Part shown: positions 56,801 to 64,000 of the stretch, one piece after another | How positions within the stretch are numbered: position 1 is the first letter of the stretch | Layout: the number at the start of each line of letters is the position of its first letter | Assembly: GCA_964036665.1 (NCBI GenBank) | Contig: OZ038527.1 | Location: 26,564,901-26,628,900, forward strand | Reading direction: 5' to 3' | Origin: Gordius sp. MW1 | Lineage: Eukaryota > Nematomorpha > Gordioida > Gordea > Gordiidae | DNA: 64,000 nucleotides | Notes under the pieces: model-generated | Database searches by the model: none | Told to the model about the DNA's origin: nothing | Seen by the model: only the letters and a program-made list of their open reading frames with translations | Translations under genes and position numbers: made by a program

Positions 56801-58244
56801 TTATATGATTTTGCTTATGACACTGGAAAATATTTATATTTTAAATCTTCTAAAGAAATTTTATTTGCTCTTCATGTCATTTTGATTTTTATCACAAGCT
56901 AATGAAATTGTAATTCTTAACATAATTGTTATGCTCATCATTTATAATTAAATGATAGCCCCTTTTCTCCAAATCTAGTCTTTTAAAATTTATACTATCT
57001 ACTAATTGTTTAAACCAACTTATGGAACAGAGATAATAGGAGGAATAAACATTAATTTCATTTTGATTGTGAGTATGTATATAAATATAAATGTTGTTGA
57101 ATATAAAATTCCGCCCTAACAATCTTAAATATAAACTTATAATTAATTTATATAGGATATTAAGAGATTTATCTTAAAAATAGATTAAACGCTAAAAAAA
57201 TTAATATAATGCGAATATTTGCATGGTTAAAACTTGTTATCATATTTGACCATGTAATCTCTTTGAATTACAAAGTAGTTTTAAAACAAAACATTAATGA
57301 GCTTTTTAACATTTAAAAGTGTGATCAATTTTATTCTATATAATATTTATTAAAAGCCCTTCAAATTTCATATATATTATAAAAAATATTAAATAATCCA
57401 CTATCAATCAAGGAATGATTCCTCTTATCTAATAGCTATATTATGATTATCATGGGTATAGCCAGAGGGGGGGGGGGAGGCAGGGAGGGGTGGCTGCCCC
57501 CTCTAAATCCAAAAATTTGTTGAAATTTATAAAAACTTATGGCCAAAATTTCATAAAATGATCATTTTGCCCCTCCCAAATTCCTTATTGCCCCTCTCTT
57601 ATTCCAATGCTGGCTAAACCCATGATAATTATCCTATATAGCCAAACATATGTTTTAAATATATATAATTATTAACAATATTAGAAATAAAAAATCAGAA
57701 GAAAATATATTTGCATAAATGTAATTTATTTTACATTTAAGGCTATAAATGTTTAGTAAAATTCACCAGTTAGATCCAACTTCACTTAAAAGTCTACTCT
57801 ACGAATACTCATGCAAGTATATATAAATGTACTTATATAAAATAAAAATATTAAACATTCATACAAAGTTGCAACATTTAAGTGTTGGAATATTTCAATT
57901 TAAATACTTAAAATTATACATTCTAAAAATATTGACTATTAGAGTGTATATGTAAAGTTTATATATATTAAAACAATAACAGTAATTTCAATATTTTGAT
58001 ATGCCTACTTTTAATGTTTTCATTTTCCCATTGCAAAGACTTTTCTAAATAGAGAGCTTGATTTTTGATGTCTGAATCAATAACATGATTTTCTTCGATG
58101 CATGTCTTAAGCTTTGCTTTCTTTTCTTTAATTGATTGTATTTTGTTATCTATTGATTTTCGATAAAGATACTCCCTTCTTAGTCTTATATTCCGCCTAA
58201 ACTTTATCAAAAATAAATTTTAAAATATCTAGATTACATACCAT
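53897..58244 (-). CDS. IMP4: IMP4, U3 small nucleolar ribonucleoprotein (Brix domain), complete
   Basis: IMP4 binds IMP3 and MPP10 in the U3 snoRNP and is needed for the early cleavages that release 18S rRNA in the nucleolus. Seven exons: 58244-58242 (start codon only), 58201-58009, 56637-56534, 56319-56187, 55668-55419, 55004-54934 and 54009-53897 with the stop. They total 867 bp, or 288 residues, against 291 in human. The N-terminal helix carries RLRREYLYRK; the Brix domain carries VDIDDEYRFAGVEDPK, TTSRDPSS, HLPFGPTAYF and RHDIPN; the C-terminus is KRQFLSTE followed by stop. Intron 1 is only 40 bp and directly follows the ATG. The donor after exon 5 is formed at the edge of an inserted MITE. 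All phases agree, so the gene looks functional. Confidence 0.95.
54296..54490 (-). repeat. AGCTAGTTTCGCAATT-family repeat in IMP4 intron 6
   Basis: Inverted copy starting TTGTTATGCAATTTATGGG. Confidence 0.6.
54702..54881. mobile_element. GGTCGACC MITE in IMP4 intron 6
   Basis: Ends GGCTGGGTTTTGCTTGG and CCAAACAAAATCCAACCC. It starts 53 bases beyond the exon-6 donor. Confidence 0.8.
55151..55248. mobile_element. GGTCGACC MITE in IMP4 intron 5
   Basis: Shorter copy starting TAGTGTTGTAAAAACGGCTG. It shares the same 414-bp intron with the donor-forming copy. Confidence 0.8.
55293..55417. mobile_element. GGTCGACC hAT-like MITE forming the IMP4 intron-5 donor
   Basis: Best-defined copy of an abundant family with ends TAGTGTTGTAAAAACGGCTGGGTTTTGTTTGGTCGACC and inverse. 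It is flanked by exact 8-bp duplications CCTGAAGG (55285-55292, 55418-55425), which places the family with hAT-type elements. Its last base supplies the T of the IMP4 splice donor. Confidence 0.9.
55861..56061. mobile_element. GGTCGACC MITE in IMP4 intron 4
   Basis: Inverted ends with flanking octamers cgttgtaa and ctttgtaa (7 of 8 identical), supporting an 8-bp target duplication. Confidence 0.85.
57451..57624. mobile_element. GGGCGTAGCCAG MITE in IMP4 intron 2
   Basis: CATGGGTATAGCCAGAGG to GCTGGCTAAACCCATG. Confidence 0.8.
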
Positions 58245-59675
58245 TTTAAATAATTTAAAATTGATTACAAATGGACTTCGACATTAAGTCCGTTTAAACT
58301 CGTTAAAAATATAAAGGGTCCTGTTATTACAAATACCATCAAAATGTTGCAGGTATTTCATTCTTATCCCTGGCAAAACTCTGATTAGAAGAGTAACAAC
58401 CGATTTCAAGCTTATGTGTACTGTCGAGCCTTCTTAAACTTCCTAAGGGGAAATTAGGCGATGAGACACTCTAATTGATGAAATAATATAAAAAACAAAA
58501 GTGGTTCTTTCAAGTAATATTAAATACTAATTAAATAAGGTGGTAGTTAAGCTAATTATTAACACTGCCCAACCATGACCATGTCTGAGCTTGGTCCTAA
58601 CTTAAAATCAAATAATTAACAAAATATTATATTGCCCAAAAGCAAAAGACTCCAAAGATTAATGGCATAATTCGCCGTATCTTTCTAAGACATTTTTTGA
58701 TTTGACAGGTTTTAAAGCATTTGTAAAATTTAATAGTTTAACAACGTTCTATTTTGACATTGATCAAATAACCTATAAGGGTAACCGCTGAATCTGATGG
58801 TACATTCAAGCTTTCTTATAGTAGTCCGTAAAACCAAAAAATATTATAATTAAATGACTTGCTATAGGGCCTTTGATTATGAACTAACTAATGCTTGTAT
58901 GGGCCTGAGTTGCGTAAAGGAATTATTCATCAGTTTAGATAATATATATGTTATTTCACGAAAATCTATATGTCAAAGGTTTTGCATAAGACCTAATCGT
59001 ACTTAAAAGGAAGATCCTATAATATATAATAACTTGAGTTGAATTCAATTTTAGAGTTTAATTAAATTAATATTTTTTACAATATAAAAATTCGCAAAAA
59101 GCTGGTGATTTTGTTACCGGGGGATATTGCTGCACTTGATTTGAAGTGGTTATTTCATTTATTAGAAGAGATACTTTAGTAATCGAGTTTATTGGTAGTG
59201 TAAAGTATATGCAAAAAAATGAATAATGATCCTGTTAGTTTTAAAGGTTGTGCTTACGTAGCTGCGCGAGCCCATTATCATTTGAATAATCAGGCGATGG
59301 TTGAATACAAGCGAGGGGCTATTAAAATAAAAATAACGTGATGGTTAAATACAAGCGACGGGCTATTAAAATAAAAATAACGTGATGGTTAAGTACAAGC
59401 GAGGGGCTATTAAATAAAGTAACGTGTTAGAACTCGCCTAGACGGGGTCAAGGGAAAGTAGCGTGCGAAAGAAGGTTTTTGATTCCAATTAGCGCGTTTA
59501 ATTTAATTTGTAGCCTCTACAGATTCACAAATTTTAAACTCAAATAAAATTAAGAAAAGTGGATTTCCTTTAAACATAAACTACATATTTGAGACAAAAA
59601 AAAATTCGGCAATCATAAGCTACAAGTGAATACATATGCTATATTTAAAGTGTTCTACTAAAAATATTTTGAAAA
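58245..59675. other. upstream region of IMP4
   Basis: No gene recognised. Only the 53-bp tandem units near its right end stand out. Confidence 0.5.
59294..59432 (+). repeat. three ~53-bp tandem units
   Basis: Units contain GATGGTTRAATACAAGCGA, GGGGCTATTAAAATAAA and TAACGTG; non-coding, between IMP4 and the Helitron. Confidence 0.85.
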
Positions 59676-61441
59676 TCTATATATATAAAGTAAAGTGTAT
59701 GTATGTATGTATGTATGTATGTATGTATGTATGTATGTATGTATGTATGTATGTATGTATGTATGTATGTATGTATGTATGTATGTATGTATGTATGTAT
59801 GTATGTATGTATGTATGTATGTATGTATGTATGTATGTATGTATGTATGTATGTATGTATGTATGTATGTATGTATGTATGTATGTATGTATGTATGTAT
59901 GTATGTATGTATGTATGTATGTATGTATGTATGTATGTATGTATGTATGTATGTATGTATGTATGTATGTATGTATGTATGTATGTATGTATGTATGTAT
60001 GTATGTATGTATGTATGTATGTATGTATGTATGTATGTATGTATGTATGTATGTATGTATGTATGTATGTATGTATGTATGTATGTATGTATGTATGTAT
60101 GTATGTATGTATGTATGTATGTATGTATGTATGTATGTATGTATGTATGTATGTATGTATGTATGTATGTATGTATGTATGTATGTATGTATGTATGTAT
60201 GTATGTATGTATGTATGTATGTATGTATGTATGTATGTATGTATGTATGTATGTATGTATGTATGTATGTATGTATGTATGTATGTATGTATGTATGTAT
60301 GTATGTATGTATGTATGTATGTATGTATGTATGTATGTATGTATGTATGTATGTATGTATGTATGTATGTATGTATGTATGTATGTATGTATGTATGTAT
60401 GTATGTATGTATGTATGTATGTATGTATGTATGTATGTATGTATGTATGTATGTATGTATGTATGTATGTATGTATGTATGTATGTATGTATGTATGTAT
60501 GTATGTATGTATGTATGTATGTATGTATGTATGTATGTATGTATGTATGTATGTATGTATGTATGTATGTATGTATGTATGTATGTATGTATGTATGTAT
60601 GTATGTATGTATGTATGTATGTATGTATGTATGTATGTATGTATGTATGTATGTATGTATGTATGTATGTATGTATGTATGTATGTATGTATGTATGTAT
60701 GTATGTATGTATGTATGTATGTATGTATGTATGTATGTATGTATGTATGTATGTATGTATGTATGTATGTATGTATGTATGTATGTATGTATGTATGTAT
60801 GTATGTATGTATGTATGTATGTATGTATGTATGTATGTATGTATGTATGTATGTATGTATGTATGTATGTATGTATGTATGTATGTATGTATGTATGTAT
60901 GTATGTATGTATGTATGTATGTATGTATGTATGTATGTATGTATGTATGTATGTATGTATGTATGTATGTATGTATGTATGTATGTATGTATGTATGTAT
61001 GTATGTATGTATGTATGTATGTATGTATGTATGTATGTATGTATGTATGTATGTATGTATGTATGTATGTATGTATGTATGTATGTATGTATGTATGTAT
61101 GTATGTATGTATGTATGTATGTATGTATGTATGTATGTATGTATGTATGTATGTATGTATGTATGTATGTATGTATGTATGTATGTATGTATGTATGTAT
61201 GTATGTATGTATGTATGTATGTATGTATGTATGTATGTATGTATGTATGTATGTATGTATGTATGTATGTATGTATGTATGTATGTATGTATGTATGTAT
61301 GTATGTATGTATGTATGTATGTATGTATGTATGTATGTATGTATGTATGTATGTATGTATGTATGTATGTATGTATGTATGTATGTATGTATGTATGTAT
61401 GTATGTATGTATGTATGTATGTATGTATGTATGTATGTATG

Positions 61442-61472
<31 letters not shown>

Positions 61473-62253
61473 GTGTGTATGTATGTGGGGGCTAAATTCT
61501 GAAACTACCGGCCCGATTCGCGCGATACCTTACCCGTAGGTTCGGCCAGGGGTAAAAAAGCTTTTTCAGATTCCTAAAATACCTTTTCGTTTCAAAAAAA
61601 TCGAACATTTTGTTTTAAAAAAGGGCTAAACTCTGAAACTACCGGCCCGATTCGCGCGAAAATTTAGCCGTAGATGCCCAGGGCGGCCAGGGGTAAAATA
61701 GCTTTTTCAGAATCCTAAAATTCTTTTTAGTTTTAAAAATATCGGACATTTCCCGTCCAGTTTTATTTATAGCATCATATACAATAGTGACGTCATACAT
61801 ACAAGGTTGAAGTTTTCTCGAATTAGATATTTAGAAATATAATAAAAATGTTACAGTATACGGTCAAAATTATTTTAAATTAAATAAATAAAATTTAAAT
61901 TATGCAATTTTTGCCATTATTATCACGTGGTCGATCTTTCATATTCCTAAAATACCTTTTCGTTTTAAAAATATCGGACATTTCGTTTTAAAAAAGGGTT
62001 AAACTCTAAAACTACCATCCCGATTCGCGCGAAAATTTAGCCGTAGTGCCCAGGGCGGCCAGGGGTAAAATAGCTTTTTCAGATTCCTAAAATACCTTTT
62101 CGTTTTAAAAATATCGAACATTTCCCGGCCAGTTTCATTTATAGCATCATATACAATAATGACGTCATACATACAAGGCTGAAGTTTTCTCGAATTTTAT
62201 TATATTAGAGAAAATTGTATTTTTAGCAAAACAACGTTTGCCGGGTCAGCTAA
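59676..62253 (+). mobile_element. non-autonomous Helitron carrying a giant microsatellite
   Basis: Begins A|TCTATATATATAAAG and ends GGGTCAGCTAA|T. Upstream of the CTAA end is the short hairpin GCAAA-acaacg-TTTGC (62226-62241). These are the diagnostic Helitron features: 5' TC, 3' hairpin, CTRR, A/T target. Between them are about 1.8 kb of (GTAT)n and three diverged units around ACTACCGGCCCGATTCGCGCG or its variants (from 61488, 61624 and 61992). Confidence 0.8.
59697..61471 (+). repeat. perfect (GTAT)n microsatellite, about 444 copies
   Basis: About 1,775 bp of uninterrupted tetranucleotide. It creates three overlapping frames of repeating MYVC, not genes. It starts 21 bases after the Helitron 5' end. 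Confidence 0.98.
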
Positions 62254-62289
62254 TTTTATATAAAAGTAGGAAATTAATTTCTTATATAC

Positions 62290-62442
62290 TTCTATCCAGC
62301 ATTGGAATTAGAGGAGGGCAATAATGAGAGGGACAATATGATCCTTTTTTGAAATTTTAGCCATAGTCGTAATAAATTCTAACAAATCTTAGAGGGGGCC
62401 GCCGACCCTCCTTGCCCCCCCCCTCTCTTGCCTACGCCCATG
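62290..62442. mobile_element. GGGCGTAGCCAG MITE
   Basis: CCAGCATTGGAATTAGAGG to TGCCTACGCCCATG, just right of the Helitron. Confidence 0.75.
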
Positions 62443-63067
62443 CTTATAAACATTCATTGTATTTTACTGGCGTCGTCTTTAATATATTGTGATTAATTCA
62501 GGTGAGAAATGCCGAGGTAGTGTATGACGTTCTGACCTGGGGAAAAATATGATTTGTATTTCATAATATTATTAACTATGCAAATCTAGGGTAAAACCCG
62601 AAACATATACTTAAGATTAAAAAATCAGAAAAATTGGTATTTTAGTTTACTTAATTTTTGCATCTAATAGCTTTGATATTAAAAACATTAGGAAACTAAG
62701 CCGGTAATATTTGATCTATTTCATTTCATTAGTAATGTCTAACATCGAAACTCTCAACGGCATTTAATAAAACATAAATTTAAAAAATTAAAAACATGCT
62801 TTTGTTATATAAATATTTGTCATATCCACAGTGTTTTAAATTTAGAGCCATCACTTGGTTATTAAAGCAATTAAGACAAATGCCTTCCCAGCCTTAATAG
62901 ATTTAATGAAAATTGTTATAGAAATACGATCTCATTATAGTTTAGTAATATTTAGCTATAATGGCTTTTGCTAATTTAATTTGCTTTGTTGAATTTGTAA
63001 CCAGTTATTAAACCTATTTCCAATATTTTGTAGGAGACAGCCCATGTTAAAACTTAGTTAAACTATC

Positions 63068-63240
63068 CATGGGCGTACCCAGCTTTGGAATTATAGGGGG
63101 GGGGGCAATAATGATTTAGGGAGGGGCAAAATGACATTCTTTGAAATTTTCGCCATAATTTTAATAAATTTCAAGAAATATTTGAATTTAAAGGGGGGCA
63201 GTCGCCCCTCCTTGCCCCCCCCCCCTTGGCTACGCCCATG
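63068..63240. mobile_element. GGGCGTAGCCAG MITE
   Basis: CATGGGCGTACCCAGC to CTTGGCTACGCCCATG; both ends well preserved. Confidence 0.85.
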
Positions 63241-63504
63241 TAACCATCAAAGAGGTTTCTAGTCATACAGATGGCTCTAAACTAATAGCCCTTCTCGCTT
63301 GTCACGTTAATGACTTGCCCAAGCATGTTTTGACATCCCTGACAACACCTATACTCTCTTCTATGTATCAAAAAAATTTATAATAGCTATTTGTCATAGA
63401 AGGTGGTCAGCTTCTTTAGATATTTGGATGAGGGGTGGCGCTCGGCTATCCAAGCCTGACAGCCGTGTTGACGATGTATACTATTTTAGATCTTTTGAGA
63501 GAAA

Positions 63505-63572
63505 GTGCCGAAAGCGGGATTTGAACACGCGAGCTCGAGTTTAAAGACAAAGCCTATACCAGCCTCCATGCC
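63505..63572 (-). repeat. tRNA-like sequence
   Basis: Minus strand reads GCTGGTATAGGC then GTGTTCAAATCCCGC, resembling A and B boxes with a long variable region, ending TTTCGGCA. No matching 5' acceptor strand is visible. Likely a SINE or pseudogene. Confidence 0.4.
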
Positions 63573-64000
63573 CCCCTCTCTTCTATGTATTAATAATATA
63601 TAACAAAATCATTCGTTAACTTCAACAATGTAGAGCATAAAATTATCTTTTTTATAAAATCATTTATAATGATTTCCTATGGCAGGAGTATCAAATCATT
63701 TCTTTTAAAGAAAAATTGGTAAAAAATCAAATTTTAAAAAAGGGGACGGGGCAAGGGGCTGAGGGAAGCTACTAAAATTTTAGTTTTCTGTTTAATATAA
63801 TAGAATTTAGGTGGGAACCAGCTGCCAATGTCCAACTCTTCCCGGCTACACCCATGAGTTAGATTGACTCGACGTCTAGAGATTACCTTGTTTGCATTAA
63901 TCTTGATAACAAACGAATGTCTTCAAGTTTGTGGAGGACATAGGTGTCTTTAAATGTTTAGAATACAATATGATTTAGACAAAACCATTAATTTTAAATA

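Noticed and set aside
56892-57122. 76-codon minus-strand frame in IMP4 intron 2
   Set aside because: Not part of IMP4, which is complete and in phase without it; no family recognised.
59636-61539. Three overlapping ~600-codon frames of repeating MYVC
   Set aside because: Pure translation of the perfect tetranucleotide repeat; no unique sequence or splice context.

Overview
Eukaryotic, A+T-rich, heavily transposon-laden DNA. Two conserved protein-coding genes are split by many short introns, and both lie on the minus strand. A flatworm (Platyhelminthes) is my best guess. Three features support it: the conserved gene opens with 36-54 bp introns that grow to 0.5-4 kb towards the 3' side; a small minus-strand gene (44.4-45.1 kb) is built from a signal-peptide exon plus symmetric 12-21 bp micro-exons; and there is a type I hammerhead ribozyme of the kind known from schistosome and Penelope-like repeats. 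No single feature proves the clade, so this is an inference.

Layout. 1-27.3 kb: thirty-five exons of an NBAS orthologue (NRZ vesicle-tethering complex, Sec39 family), read right to left in one continuous frame. Its extreme N-terminus was not found, and its C-terminal end lies beyond the left edge. Its introns are packed with small DNA transposons and one 3.9-kb fold-back element (4.4-8.3 kb) that carries the hammerhead. 27.3-34 kb: a miniature LTR retrotransposon (TRIM), a Helitron and MITEs. 34.1-40.7 kb: a MULE-type DNA transposon whose FLYWCH-MULE transposase half is present twice as a huge near-perfect palindrome, nested in another transposon. 41-44 kb: more repeats. 44.4-45.1 kb: the micro-exon gene. 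46-53.8 kb: MITEs, a deleted hAT element with exact target duplications, a Helitron end and a GC-rich hairpin array. 53.9-58.2 kb: a complete 7-exon IMP4 gene (U3 snoRNP, Brix domain). 59.7-62.3 kb: a Helitron containing about 1.8 kb of perfect tetranucleotide repeat. 62.3-64 kb: MITEs and a tRNA-like fragment.

The host genes are unrelated housekeeping functions (Golgi-to-ER transport, 18S rRNA maturation) plus one predicted secreted acidic peptide; nothing suggests a shared pathway. The transposons do affect gene structure: one hAT-like MITE supplies most of a splice donor in IMP4. All exon borders were placed by eye from conserved reading frame, splice consensus and phase, and need transcript support.
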